64,000 nt of DNA from an uncultured Lactobacillus sp. (GCA_946487795.1 CAMLUN010000002.1:1-64000), one strand, 5' to 3'; shown: positions 54,910 through 63,907, counted from the stretch's first letter. Notes: generated by a model not told the origin, from the sequence alone. Made by a program: numbers and translations.

Positions 54910-55353
54910 TTAATTATTCAAATACTTATTCTTAATTTGTTGGAATTCTTCATCAGTAAGGGCTCCAGCTTTTTTCAATTCAAAAGCTTTTTCAATGGTT
55001 AAGTCACTGTCAGGTTCATTATTGTTTACCGTCGTAGCAGATGAAGTTGAAGTAGTAGCGGCCACGTCGCCATTTGGAATTGATGAGTAGGCAATCAAAG
55101 TAAAAATACCGCCGATTAAAGAGGTAATGAGAGTTAAAATCCCCCAAAAGAGTAATGTTCCCTTATTCTCAATAAATTCTTGGTCACTGTATTTTCCAAA
55201 TGCTGATAACTTTACCGCTGCTATGATTGAAATAATACAAAGAATAATTGAAAAACCAAATGTTTCCGGAATAAAAATTATATCCGCTACAGCCCCAATA
55301 ATTACAAAAATATAACCGATTTTTTGAAAGTTCCGTGCACTACTAAGATCCAT
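54910..55353 (-). CDS. Membrane protein with C-terminal SHOCT-like motif
   Basis: The 147-residue protein has three or four hydrophobic segments (about residues 10-90), a Ser/Thr-rich linker and a C-terminal TIEKAFELKKAGALTDEEFQ segment like the SHOCT domain. Function is unknown. It is last in a minus-strand run with two zinc-ribbon proteins (gaps of 21 and 23 nt). Confidence 0.78.
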   Translation of the reverse strand: MDLSSARNFQKIGYIFVIIGAVADIIFIPETFGFSIILCIISIIAAVKLSAFGKYSDQEFIENKGTLLFWGILTLITSLIGGIFTLIAYSSIPNGDVAATTSTSSATTVNNNEPDSDLTIEKAFELKKAGALTDEEFQQIKNKYLNN

Positions 55354-55374
55354 TTTCTCTTCCTCCTAATGTTT

Positions 55375-56142
55375 TTACTCTGCCTTTTTAAAGGTAACCG
55401 TTCCAGTAATGTTGTCCTCATCATCCCCTATTTGTTTCAACGTGCCAACATAACTATCACCAGAGCGATGAAGATCATTGATTTGAGCATTAAAATTATT
55501 TATAGACGTTTTTAATGTATTATCTTCTAACGTATAACTAGCACCACCATCCTTAGATTTAGCTGCTTGTTTAACGCTATCAACACTATCGCCAACATAT
55601 ACTTTTCCTCGATGCTTATCTAAATAAACAACCATGCTGTGAGTTTCCGTTTCAGTATGAGTACCAGTAAAGAATCCTTCTGAAGTTGTCTTGATATTAA
55701 GACTCACCCGGTATGGCTTATTAACCAATGCATGATCTGGTTGTAGTTGAATCATATGGATAGCTATTCCTAATGCAATAACAATTACTAAGGCAATTCC
55801 GCCAAAGATTCCCGCTTTTTTCGGATCTTTGTTAATTTGTTCCTGAAGCTTATCCATGTTTACCTTATTTTTGAGGTCAGCTAATTTATCTTTACTGACA
55901 TTAGCTTTTTTATTACTCTTTTTACTTATAGCCGGAGTAACTGGGGTAATCTTTTCTTTTTTAGGTTGAGATTGTGCTGATGCTGAAGATACAGCTGGCT
56001 TTTTCTTTTCGACTTGTTGCGGTTTAGGGGTTGCAGTTGTTGCTGGCTTTTCTTCCTGCGATTCAGCTACTTGAAAGCCACACTTTTCGCAGAACCGATC
56101 GCCAGGTTGAAGCTTATTACCACAATTCGGACAAAATTTCAT
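55375..56142 (-). CDS. Zinc-ribbon single-pass membrane protein
   Basis: The 255-residue protein opens with a zinc ribbon (CPNCGNKLQPGDRFCEKCG), then a long Lys/Pro/Ala-rich linker, one membrane segment (about residues 113-130) and an outside domain of about 120 residues with beta-type sequence. The topology puts the zinc ribbon inside the cell. Function is unknown. It belongs to the minus-strand operon led by the gene at 56166-56930. Confidence 0.78.
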   Translation of the reverse strand: MKFCPNCGNKLQPGDRFCEKCGFQVAESQEEKPATTATPKPQQVEKKKPAVSSASAQSQPKKEKITPVTPAISKKSNKKANVSKDKLADLKNKVNMDKLQEQINKDPKKAGIFGGIALVIVIALGIAIHMIQLQPDHALVNKPYRVSLNIKTTSEGFFTGTHTETETHSMVVYLDKHRGKVYVGDSVDSVKQAAKSKDGGASYTLEDNTLKTSINNFNAQINDLHRSGDSYVGTLKQIGDDEDNITGTVTFKKAE

Positions 56143-56165
56143 TATTTTATTCTCCTCGTTTTATC

Positions 56166-56930
56166 TTATTGGTTAATTGTGACCTTATCTTGTAATTTCT
56201 TAACAGCGAAAGCATAGTGATGGTCATTAATCGATTCGATCATATCTGCTTTAGGAAGACTCTTCACCGGTTGATAGGTACTATCGGGATCATAGTCACT
56301 CGGTAAAGAATAAATATTGATCGTATCGTCTTTATCAATGGTGTAGACTAGCTTCCGATCACCCGAGTTGCCATCATCAGAAATAACATAGGCCATCCCT
56401 TGTCCCGTAGCTGATAGACTATTCAAAAGATCATCATCGGTGGATAAGTCAACTTTTAGGTCATCACTGTTAGTCATTGATTTCCAACCGTCAATGTCAT
56501 TTTTAGCGGCAAAATAAGTAACCGCTGCAGCACTTTCCTTAGGTCCAATGTCGTTTGATAGCTTGACCTCCTCAACAGAATCATCTGATGAAGAAGATTC
56601 CGACTTTTGGGTTGAATGCTGAGATGCTTGACGGTGAGAAGTACTATTACTACTACTTTTTGCACTTTGGCTAGCTTGTGTCTGACTAGAATTTTGATTC
56701 CAGTAGTAATATCCACCGCCAGCAGCAGCTAAGACTACCAATAAACTGATAACTAGAATGCCAGTCTTACCTTTTCGCTTTTTCTTTACTGGTTTAGCTT
56801 GTTCCCTGCTAACTTTTGGTGTACTAATTGATTGATTATTATTTCGTAACGCAAAATTATAACCACAATGCGGACAAAACTTAGCAGTTGCCGATACCTT
56901 TTTTCCACACTTTGGACAAAATTTTTCCAT
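56166..56930 (-). CDS. Zinc-ribbon single-pass membrane protein with Ser-rich linker
   Basis: A zinc ribbon (CPKCGKKVSATAKFCPHCG), a basic stretch, a membrane helix (about residues 56-76), a Ser-rich low-complexity linker and an outside domain of about 130 residues (254 total). It is the first gene of the operon 56930-54910. A CTGAA pair (56995-57020, minus strand) lies about 65 bp upstream. It is divergent from the LPQTG gene. Confidence 0.78.
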   Translation of the reverse strand: MEKFCPKCGKKVSATAKFCPHCGYNFALRNNNQSISTPKVSREQAKPVKKKRKGKTGILVISLLVVLAAAGGGYYYWNQNSSQTQASQSAKSSSNSTSHRQASQHSTQKSESSSSDDSVEEVKLSNDIGPKESAAAVTYFAAKNDIDGWKSMTNSDDLKVDLSTDDDLLNSLSATGQGMAYVISDDGNSGDRKLVYTIDKDDTINIYSLPSDYDPDSTYQPVKSLPKADMIESINDHHYAFAVKKLQDKVTINQ

Positions 56931-56994
56931 ACAATTATTCCTCCATTTAACAAATAAACATCTTACGAGGCGGAGGTTATCCCTGTAAACGACT

Positions 56995-57020
56995 TTTCAG
57001 GAAACTGTTATTAATTTCAG
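56995..57020 (-). promoter_or_regulatory. CTGAA-N15-CTGAA pair upstream of the zinc-ribbon operon
   Basis: Read on the minus strand, two CTGAAA elements are 20 bp apart. They match the pairs upstream of the two LPQTG genes and the response regulator. The 223-bp gap between the divergent genes also holds the pair at 57069-57102. Confidence 0.6.
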
Positions 57021-57068
57021 CAAATTTTTGTTTATCGATTACTTTATCTAATTTCTTTTCAATTATTT

Positions 57069-57102
57069 CCTGAACCTGATTAGCATTCACTGAAAAAGTA
57101 TT
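57069..57102 (+). promoter_or_regulatory. CTGAA-N15-CTGAA-n-AGTATT element upstream of the LPQTG gene
   Basis: CTGAA at 57070-57074 and 57090-57094, 20 bp apart, followed by AGTATT. The 34-bp block matches 23 of 34 bases with the block upstream of the second LPQTG gene (61150-61183, minus strand). A TATATT -10 lies at 57123-57128. Confidence 0.65.
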
Positions 57103-57153
57103 TATTTTTCAATTGATTAGCCTATATTATATTTTATAAAGGAGATTATTACT

Positions 57154-58422
57154 ATGGAGAAAAATATTCGTCATATTCTCTATACCAGTATGGCATTAGG
57201 GGTTACGCTAACCGCCGTAGCAACGGTAAATGCTGACAACGCCAAAGCTGACACGACAGTCCAATCACAAGCTGTTCAGACTGCGCCTAATGGCAGTAAT
57301 CCTGAAACTAACCAGCAAATAATTAATACAGCAGAATTAGACCAAACTGCAGCGCAAAAGCAAGCCCAATACGAGCAAGCCGAAGAACCAATTGTTAAAC
57401 AAGCATTAGCTGCTAGCCACGGCATGGGTCCTGGTAGTAAAATCGGAAGCTTTACCCAGAAGCCAACCAGTCAGTTTTCACCTGCTTTAGCTCAAAAATT
57501 GTATGAAGCAAACGATGCTCACAATGAAGCTGTTACCAAGAGTGTCGAAAGCTATAATAATACAGATACATCACAGTTAGATCACACAATCAGTATGGTT
57601 AGTAACCTCACTTATAAAGACAATCCCAATAGTTATTTGATCAATGGCAGTAATACTGCTTCACTAAAACGGACTAACTTTACCAATGTCCCACAAGATG
57701 ATCAGTTCTATATTGATTGGCTTGACCATGAAATCAAGCTGGTACAGGGGGAAAAAGAAAGCTATCAAGCACCGGCAGAATTCACTAATTTAGTCAATAA
57801 ATTTTATCACATTGGTCATTATTATGGTGGGGACAGTGTTAAACTAAGCGACTCAGATTATACTCGTTTCGATGGCCTACCAGGATTTGAAGAATGGGAT
57901 AATACAACTACCCAAGAATTTGTTCCATTGACAAATTACATTGGCAAATCAAAATACGATGTCGAGTTCTACACCCCATACTTAACTACATTAATTAACA
58001 AATGGGAAAAACAGCATACCCAACTTCAACAGGAATATGATGCTAAGAACGGTCAAGCGAAAACTGATCAACCGGAAACACCTCAACAAACACCTGCTGA
58101 AAATACTAACAAACAGCCAGAACATAAGGCCTCAACAACAACTGATTCTCCTGTAGTTACTCAGCCACAAACCGTTGCTAACTCGCAAAAGACTGTTCAA
58201 ACTGCTTTACCTATTAAAACGACCGTATCAAACGAAAAGCCAGTTCAACAAACAGAACCTGTGACACTTAAGACAGTTACGACAACACCTGTAGCTGTTT
58301 CAACAAATACTTCATCGCTTCCACAAACCGGGAATGACAATAAAGCAATGATTGCTTCAATCGGTCTGGGTCTATCAACTCTTGCAATGATGTTTGGTTT
58401 TGCTCGGAAGCAGCAATACTAA
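57154..58422 (+). CDS. LPQTG-anchored surface protein
   Basis: A signal peptide (about residues 1-32) is followed by a domain of about 260 residues with no recognised family, a Thr/Pro/Gln-rich stalk and a C-terminal LPQTG, hydrophobic helix and RKQQY tail for sortase attachment to peptidoglycan. Function is unknown; adhesion or aggregation is possible. It is followed after 24 nt by a lipoprotein gene in the same orientation. Its promoter region carries the LytTR-type element. Confidence 0.85.
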   Translation: MEKNIRHILYTSMALGVTLTAVATVNADNAKADTTVQSQAVQTAPNGSNPETNQQIINTAELDQTAAQKQAQYEQAEEPIVKQALAASHGMGPGSKIGSFTQKPTSQFSPALAQKLYEANDAHNEAVTKSVESYNNTDTSQLDHTISMVSNLTYKDNPNSYLINGSNTASLKRTNFTNVPQDDQFYIDWLDHEIKLVQGEKESYQAPAEFTNLVNKFYHIGHYYGGDSVKLSDSDYTRFDGLPGFEEWDNTTTQEFVPLTNYIGKSKYDVEFYTPYLTTLINKWEKQHTQLQQEYDAKNGQAKTDQPETPQQTPAENTNKQPEHKASTTTDSPVVTQPQTVANSQKTVQTALPIKTTVSNEKPVQQTEPVTLKTVTTTPVAVSTNTSSLPQTGNDNKAMIASIGLGLSTLAMMFGFARKQQY

Positions 58423-58446
58423 TTATTTATGGGGAGAAAAATTAGT

Positions 58447-59142
58447 ATGAAAAAACTTTTAACAATAAGTGCAACACTTCTTGCCGGACTAACATTGGCA
58501 GCATGTAGCAGTTCATCTTCATCACAAAGTAGCAATAGTTCTTCAGAGAGTAGCACTTCAAATAATGCTAAACAAGCAAGTAGCCAACAGAAGAAGCCAT
58601 TAGTATCAAAAAAGGTTTCCGGAAATGATAACAGTTCAAACAGTAAGTCAACAAAAGCGGCTAACGTATCTGATCCGAAAATCATCGGTTTACTCGCTTA
58701 TCAAGATGTATTCGGTAGAGGTGCAATTACTGATTTATACTTTGGTAGCAATAGTAGTAATAATAACGGTAACAATGGTCAATACCTTATTAGTGCCGGT
58801 TCAACAGTTGGGACTATTTCTTTTAGTATCAATGGCGATACAGTTACTATTTATAAAATGGATGGGTCTGGCACTACGGATGCTGAAGCTCAATACACAT
58901 CATATAACGTTTCATTAAAGGAACTAGAAGATAAGTACTACAACACATCTACAGACCAGCAAAACACACAAAAGGCTGCGCAAAATCTTAAAGATGCCAA
59001 TAGTTCTTCCGATGATAGCGATCAGGATAGTTCTAGTGATGATGACTCATCAGATCAAACAAATGATGACGACGATAATAATTCAGCAGATCAACCTAGT
59101 GATGACCAAAGCGTTGATACTAATGATGATGTCGATGAATAA
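58447..59142 (+). CDS. Low-complexity lipoprotein
   Basis: The signal MKKLLTISATLLAGLTLAAC has a lipobox with Cys20. Ser-rich and, at the C terminus, Asp/Ser-rich tracts flank a core of about 90 residues (KIIGLLAYQDVFGRGAITDL...). The 231-residue protein should be lipid-anchored outside the cell. I use ATG 58447, since GGGGAG lies 10 nt upstream. It is probably co-transcribed with the LPQTG gene. Function is unknown. Confidence 0.82.
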   Translation: MKKLLTISATLLAGLTLAACSSSSSSQSSNSSSESSTSNNAKQASSQQKKPLVSKKVSGNDNSSNSKSTKAANVSDPKIIGLLAYQDVFGRGAITDLYFGSNSSNNNGNNGQYLISAGSTVGTISFSINGDTVTIYKMDGSGTTDAEAQYTSYNVSLKELEDKYYNTSTDQQNTQKAAQNLKDANSSSDDSDQDSSSDDDSSDQTNDDDDNNSADQPSDDQSVDTNDDVDE

Positions 59143-59325
59143 ATTATTTTCAGTTATCAGTGTTTAAAACTATAAATAATTATTGTAGAATAAATTTATA
59201 TTAATGCTGTAATTTTTGATTGAATAAAAGACTGTTCACTATTTACTTTTGGGAGAGTAATTTAGTAAAAACATTTTAACTTTAGTGTTGTGCTTTTATC
59301 ATAGTCATTTTTACACCTCCTGAAA

Positions 59326-60389
59326 TGTCAATTTAAATTAGAAAAAAGTTGAAAGCTGTTCTTTTGTGATATGACTTAAGAATACTTCTAATGGGGTACG
59401 GTAATTAAGTGCTTTTCGTGGAATATTATTCCGGTGATGCATGAGCTGAGTAACTAACTCATCTGGCAAATAGCGGAAGTCAAGGTGCTTACTAAGACCG
59501 TCTCGTCGAAGAATTCCGTTATTATTCTCGTTCAAACCACGTTGATTAGGAGCACCAACTTCCGCAAAATAAGTCTGAAGGTCATATCTATTAGCTATTT
59601 CTCGCCATCCGGCAAACTCTTTACCGTTATCAAAGGTAATTGATTTAACAAAGTGACGAGGCATTTTATCCAGCCACTGGCTAAGATGTTGGTTAACTGC
59701 CTCATCTGTTTTGTGATGGATGTTAAGGACAATCATCACTTTTGAAAGCCGCTCTACTAACGTCATTACTGCGTCGTGATGTGCCTTTCCTTGAACAGTG
59801 TCCGCTTCAAAATGACCGAATTCATGTTGGTAATGTGGAAAATCATGATAGCGGTGGTAAATACTGCGCCCAAGTTGACCAGATTTTCCACGTCGTTCCA
59901 CATAACCATTGGGGTGTCGCTTTCCTTTCATCGGTAATTGTCGAACATTAAATTGATACTGTCCGCGTGCAAACATCCGGTAAAGAGTGCGCATACTACA
60001 ACTAATGGTTCGTTCTGCACGGCCAATAATAGTATCCGGGGTCCAGCCAGCTTTAACTTTACTATTAATGTAGTTAACCTCCGCTGGTGGAAGTTGAGTT
60101 CGTTTACGACCGCACCGATGCTTATGGCACTGGTACGATTCAAGATATTGTTCGATTGTTTTTCCATCATTTAGGAAACGATAAACACGGTAAATAGTTT
60201 CTTGACTCCGCTTCAAAAGTTTAGCAACTTTATAGGCTTTAGTCCCTTGGTGCCAAAAATCAGCTATGAGAGTTAATTCACGTGTGGTAAGATGTTTATA
60301 GGTCATTTGTGATGTTCCTTTACTTTTGTTTGTGGTTATTCAAAAGTCTATCACAAATGGCTTTTTTATTTTTCTAACTTAATTTTACA
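59326..60389 (-). mobile_element. IS30-family insertion sequence (about 1064 bp)
   Basis: Imperfect terminal inverted repeats begin TGTCAATTTAAATTAG on the left and TGTAAAATTAAGTTAG on the right (reverse complement). A single transposase gene fills the element. It lies between a lipoprotein gene and an LPQTG gene. The same right end occurs at 1-46, so at least two copies exist, in the same orientation and about 59 kb apart. Ends are accurate to a few bases. Confidence 0.88.
59338..60306 (-). CDS. IS30-family transposase
   Basis: The 322-residue transposase has an N-terminal helix-turn-helix (HLTTRELTLIADFWHQGTKA) and the DDE residues Asp169 (FEADTVQG), Asp226 (TFDNGKE) and Glu260 (GLNENNNG). 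It is full length with no frameshift, so probably active. Confidence 0.95.
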   Translation of the reverse strand: MTYKHLTTRELTLIADFWHQGTKAYKVAKLLKRSQETIYRVYRFLNDGKTIEQYLESYQCHKHRCGRKRTQLPPAEVNYINSKVKAGWTPDTIIGRAERTISCSMRTLYRMFARGQYQFNVRQLPMKGKRHPNGYVERRGKSGQLGRSIYHRYHDFPHYQHEFGHFEADTVQGKAHHDAVMTLVERLSKVMIVLNIHHKTDEAVNQHLSQWLDKMPRHFVKSITFDNGKEFAGWREIANRYDLQTYFAEVGAPNQRGLNENNNGILRRDGLSKHLDFRYLPDELVTQLMHHRNNIPRKALNYRTPLEVFLSHITKEQLSTFF

Positions 60390-60399
60390 AACGACGCCT

Positions 60400-60441
60400 A
60401 AAAAGCAGAGTTGAATGAAATATCATTTAACCCTGCTTTTT
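60400..60441 (-). terminator. Terminator of the second LPQTG gene
   Basis: A long stem (60400-60418 with 60423-60441, few mismatches) lies between the gene and the IS30 end, followed on the minus strand by T-rich sequence at its base. Confidence 0.8.
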
Positions 60442-60469
60442 CTCTTAGAAAAGATAAATAGATAATTGC

Positions 60470-61069
60470 TTAAGCACGCTTTTTCATGTAACCAAATCCA
60501 AACATACCAGCTAATGTTGCAAGTCCTAAACCAGTAGCTGCAACCGCTTGAGCATTATCATTACCAGTTTGTGGTAAAATCTTCATACCATTATCTGTAC
60601 TAGTCGTAGTAGTTGGTGCTACAGATGTACTAGTTGTTGAAGCGCTTGGTGTACTCTTAGTTGCATTACTATTAGTAGTTGTGGCCACTTGAGTACTTTC
60701 ACTTCCAGTCCAGTCATTTGGTAAATCGTATTGAGCAGGATTACCGGCACCAGCATTTTGTCCGCTCTTCACATTTGTAGAAGTTGCTGAAGTTGTGGAT
60801 GTAGTATTAGCATTCGTAGTACTCTTTTGACTATTTGCGCTACCCTTCCCATCAACTTGCGCCATTAACTTTTGTGCCTCAGTATCACCTTGACTAGCTG
60901 CTGATTCCAAATCTAACCATTGGCCCGCTCCTTGATTCATTGGTGCAATCTTTTCCCATTTGGCTTCCATTTCATCATAAGTAGCAGCATGAGCTGTCGC
61001 AACTGTTCCTAATGTCATTGCAGCCACTAAAGTTGTTCCTGAAATCATTAATTTCTTTTTCATGTTCAT
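60470..61069 (-). CDS. Small LPQTG-anchored surface protein
   Basis: The 199-residue protein has a signal peptide (to about residue 28, AHA), a short N-terminal domain (YDEMEAKWEKIAPMNQGAGQ...), a long Ser/Thr/Asn-rich stalk and a C-terminal LPQTG, hydrophobic helix and MKKRA tail. The sorting-signal region resembles that of the protein at 57154-58422. Function is unknown. It carries the CTGAA pair upstream. Confidence 0.85.
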   Translation of the reverse strand: MNMKKKLMISGTTLVAAMTLGTVATAHAATYDEMEAKWEKIAPMNQGAGQWLDLESAASQGDTEAQKLMAQVDGKGSANSQKSTTNANTTSTTSATSTNVKSGQNAGAGNPAQYDLPNDWTGSESTQVATTTNSNATKSTPSASTTSTSVAPTTTTSTDNGMKILPQTGNDNAQAVAATGLGLATLAGMFGFGYMKKRA

Positions 61070-61149
61070 AATTGCATTACTCCCTCAACAAACTTATAAC
61101 CGATTTCTAGGTTACACGTACAGTTTCTATCTTTTATTTATCGGATACA

Positions 61150-61183
61150 ATACTATTTCAGGAAACAACCATGAGCTTCAGCA
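61150..61183 (-). promoter_or_regulatory. CTGAA-N15-CTGAA-n-AGTATT element upstream of the small LPQTG gene
   Basis: On the minus strand CTGAA elements (61181-61177 and 61161-61157) are 20 bp apart and followed by AGTATT. The arrangement and orientation toward the gene match the element at 57069-57102. Confidence 0.65.
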
Positions 61184-61184
61184 A

Positions 61185-61730
61185 TCAGTTTCGTCGTGCA
61201 ATCATCACGCGCTGTCCACCTATTTGTTTAACTTTAATGTCTTTAAAACGATAATATTCCAGTAGTTGACGATAGCGTTGTACAGTAGTAGCAGTAATCA
61301 CTATGGTTCCCTTAAAAGCGAGGACCCTTATCGCCTCTTGCAAAACACGTCCTTGCGTAATTGCCGGTTTTACCTGCTGTAAATTACTAATCAGAACATA
61401 GTCAAACTGATGATCAGTGAAAGGCAAATTAGTGTTATCAGTCAATTCTACTTTTGCGCGATCAGCTACTGCCTCTTCTTTGATCAGTTCTTTCACTTGC
61501 TGTGCTTGCTTTTCATTTTTAACTATTCCCATAATTTTGCCGGGAGCAGTCAATTGCTTGGCAAGGTTAGTAAACGTTTTTCCATTACCAATGCTCATAT
61601 CAAGGATTTGAACATCCCCGCGTATCGATAAATCAGCACTTATCTTTTTCCAGACCTGTTGCCTTTGCCAGATCAACCATCCAATAATTCCAACAACTAT
61701 AACAATTACGATCCCAATCACGACTATCAA
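61185..61730 (-). CDS. Membrane-anchored SAM-dependent methyltransferase-like protein
   Basis: One hydrophobic helix (about residues 1-20) precedes a small class I methyltransferase-like domain; the SAM motif reads LDMSIGNG (43-50), and FDYVLISNL follows. At 181 residues it is short for the family. The start is uncertain: TTG 61730 or GTG 61721. It lies 18 nt after ktrA, so it may be in the same operon. Substrate is unknown. Confidence 0.7.
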   Translation of the reverse strand: MIVVIGIVIVIVVGIIGWLIWQRQQVWKKISADLSIRGDVQILDMSIGNGKTFTNLAKQLTAPGKIMGIVKNEKQAQQVKELIKEEAVADRAKVELTDNTNLPFTDHQFDYVLISNLQQVKPAITQGRVLQEAIRVLAFKGTIVITATTVQRYRQLLEYYRFKDIKVKQIGGQRVMIARRN

Positions 61731-61748
61731 TTCTCTTCACCCATTATT

Positions 61749-62417
61749 TTAACTAACAATATCGTTTAGCTTCCGAATATCCTTTAACTGCCCAACAACT
61801 GTGATTTTATCGTGCGGTTGAATAACATCATTAGCTTGTGGCATTTGATTAACTTCATCATCCTTACTAACAATGATAATCACATTGACATTATAACGAT
61901 TACGAAAATTCAGTTCGTCTAAGGTCTTATTAAAGAACTTTGGATTATTAATATTTACTTCTGCCAAAGTTATTTCCTTACTCAAGGTGACATAATCAAC
62001 GACGCTTGGATTTAGTTGTTGAAAAATAAGCCGCTTAGCTAAATCATGCTCTGGACGAACAACCATATCAGCGCCAATTCGTTCCAAAACGCGCGCATGA
62101 TTAATATTTTCAGCCCGACAGATTACATCTGGTGCCCCGAGTTCTTTAGCAATTAGCGTGGCCATGATACTTGCTTCAACATTTTTCCCGATTGAAATAT
62201 ACACATGATCAAAACTACCGATATCAAGGTCACGCAGAGCATCCTCATCTTGCGCGTCCGCAATTACCGACCGCATAACTGACCCCGCAAATTCATTTAC
62301 CACTTCTTCACTAGAATCAATCGCCAATACTTCTTGACCAGCCTGAACTAAAGCTTCACATATCGAGGCCCCAAATTGTCCAATTCCAATAACAGCATAA
62401 CTTTCTTTTTTAGCCAA
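61749..62417 (-). CDS. ktrA: Potassium uptake regulatory subunit KtrA (TrkA-N/RCK)
   Basis: The 222-residue protein has an N-terminal Rossmann RCK domain (YAVIGIGQFGAS) that binds nucleotides and a C-terminal TrkA-C domain from about residue 140. It sits in the cytoplasm and gates the KtrB channel. Its start overlaps ktrB by 8 nt. Confidence 0.93.
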   Translation of the reverse strand: MAKKESYAVIGIGQFGASICEALVQAGQEVLAIDSSEEVVNEFAGSVMRSVIADAQDEDALRDLDIGSFDHVYISIGKNVEASIMATLIAKELGAPDVICRAENINHARVLERIGADMVVRPEHDLAKRLIFQQLNPSVVDYVTLSKEITLAEVNINNPKFFNKTLDELNFRNRYNVNVIIIVSKDDEVNQMPQANDVIQPHDKITVVGQLKDIRKLNDIVS

Positions 62418-63753
62418 TTAACACACTCTCCTCTGGATAACGATAATTCTTCGCTGCTGTACTTGCATTTAGGATTGAGAACATTACAGTATAAATTCCT
62501 ACCCGGCCCACAAACATTAAAAACATTATAATAAATTGACCTAATAAATTAAGGTGGGTTGTAATTCCCAACGATATTCCAGTTGTCCCAAAGGCTGCCA
62601 CTGCCTCAAAAGTAACATACGCCAACGAATCATGTTTTGGCAAATCCTGTGTTTCAACAAGCACCAAAATTGATACAAGCAAAATAAATAAAGCAACAAA
62701 CAGTAATGTCAAAGCACGATAAATATTTTCTTGGGTAAACCGGCGATGAGCAAATGTCGTGTCTCGCTGTCCACGCAAAGTTGCAAAACTCTGAATCGTT
62801 AATAGACCGATTGTTGTGGTTTTAACCCCACCAGCAGTTGACCCCGGCGTTCCTCCGATAAACATCAAAATAACCGTAAACGCGAGGCCGGCAGCACTTA
62901 AATCAGTGTAAGGAAAAGTGATTAAACCAGCAGTTCGTGGAGTGATTGCCATAAAAATAGTATTGAGAATACGGTTGGAAAAACTTAATTTATCACTTAA
63001 TTGTGCTAAGTTCTTCTCGGTAATAAAGTAAATAACCACAGAAACAATAAAGAGGACTGCTCCAGTACGTAATGCTAACTGAGTATGCAGGGATAGCCGG
63101 TGATATTTAGGATAATTGAGGATATCTTTCCATACTAAGAAACCAAGTGAGCCGGCAATAATCAAAACTGCTAACACACATAGCATGTACGGATCATTAG
63201 CATAGTTTGCCATACTATTATCAAACAAGTCAAAGCCGGCATTACAAAAGGCCGAAATTGAGTGAAAAATACTAAACCATATTCCTTTGCCTAATCCGTA
63301 CCGTGGATAGAAATCAAAGAATAGAAATATTCCACCAGCTAATTGGATTAACAATGAAAGCCGAATAATAAGGTAAACCACATTTAACTGCGACAAATGA
63401 TCAAGGTTAAGGGCTTCTTGAGTTAATAATCGTGTTGACATTCGCATTCGTTGCCGGACCAGTAACGACATCATGACTGCAAACGTCATAAAACCTAAGC
63501 CTCCCACTTCCATCAAGATTGCAATCACAATCTGGCCAAATAATGTCCAGTGATGAGCTGTACTAACTAACGTCAATCCTGTTACACAGGTTGCGCTCGT
63601 TGAAGTGAAGAAAGCAGTCATAAAATTTGTCGTTTCTCCTGGTCGTGTTGCAAACGGCAAGGAGAGTAAAATCGTTCCCATAAAAATAACAATTAAGAAC
63701 CCAAATGTAAGAATTTTGGGAAATGTATATTTATGTCTATTTATTTCAATCAC
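62410..63753 (-). CDS. ktrB: Potassium uptake channel subunit KtrB
   Basis: The 447-residue membrane protein has the four M1-P-M2 repeats of the Trk/Ktr/HKT superfamily; P-loops such as STSATCVTGL, SAFCNAGFD, GGTPGSTAGG and FGTTGIS are visible with their conserved Gly. With KtrA it takes up K+, often coupled to Na+. No clear c-di-AMP riboswitch could be seen in the short upstream gap. Confidence 0.93.
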   Translation of the reverse strand: MIEINRHKYTFPKILTFGFLIVIFMGTILLSLPFATRPGETTNFMTAFFTSTSATCVTGLTLVSTAHHWTLFGQIVIAILMEVGGLGFMTFAVMMSLLVRQRMRMSTRLLTQEALNLDHLSQLNVVYLIIRLSLLIQLAGGIFLFFDFYPRYGLGKGIWFSIFHSISAFCNAGFDLFDNSMANYANDPYMLCVLAVLIIAGSLGFLVWKDILNYPKYHRLSLHTQLALRTGAVLFIVSVVIYFITEKNLAQLSDKLSFSNRILNTIFMAITPRTAGLITFPYTDLSAAGLAFTVILMFIGGTPGSTAGGVKTTTIGLLTIQSFATLRGQRDTTFAHRRFTQENIYRALTLLFVALFILLVSILVLVETQDLPKHDSLAYVTFEAVAAFGTTGISLGITTHLNLLGQFIIMFLMFVGRVGIYTVMFSILNASTAAKNYRYPEESVLIG

Positions 63754-63846
63754 TTTTATCCCTCCTCGTATTAATATTACTCAACTAATTATAAGAGTTT
63801 TTGTTAAATTCTAAACCATTATTTTATTTCCCGAGAAATCATCTAA

Positions 63847-63866
63847 GGAAAGCGCTACAATATAAT
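63847..63866 (+). promoter_or_regulatory. Oleate hydratase promoter: -10 with an overlapping cre-like site
   Basis: GGAAAGCGCTACAA (63847-63860; two mismatches to the CcpA consensus) is directly followed by TATAAT (63861-63866). No good -35 is seen. Confidence 0.45.
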
Positions 63867-63907
63867 TGTAGATTACCCGATTGCTTTTCCTGAAAGGAGA
63901 CCTTTTT

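Noticed and set aside
59282..59308. 8-codon ORF (MTMIKAQH) with AGGAGGTG ribosome site on the minus strand
   Set aside because: Too short to support as a gene; it could be a remnant cut by IS30.
63754..63907. c-di-AMP (ydaO-type) riboswitch upstream of ktrB
   Set aside because: The gap is only about 150 bp and is shared with the oleate hydratase promoter; the characteristic folds were not seen.
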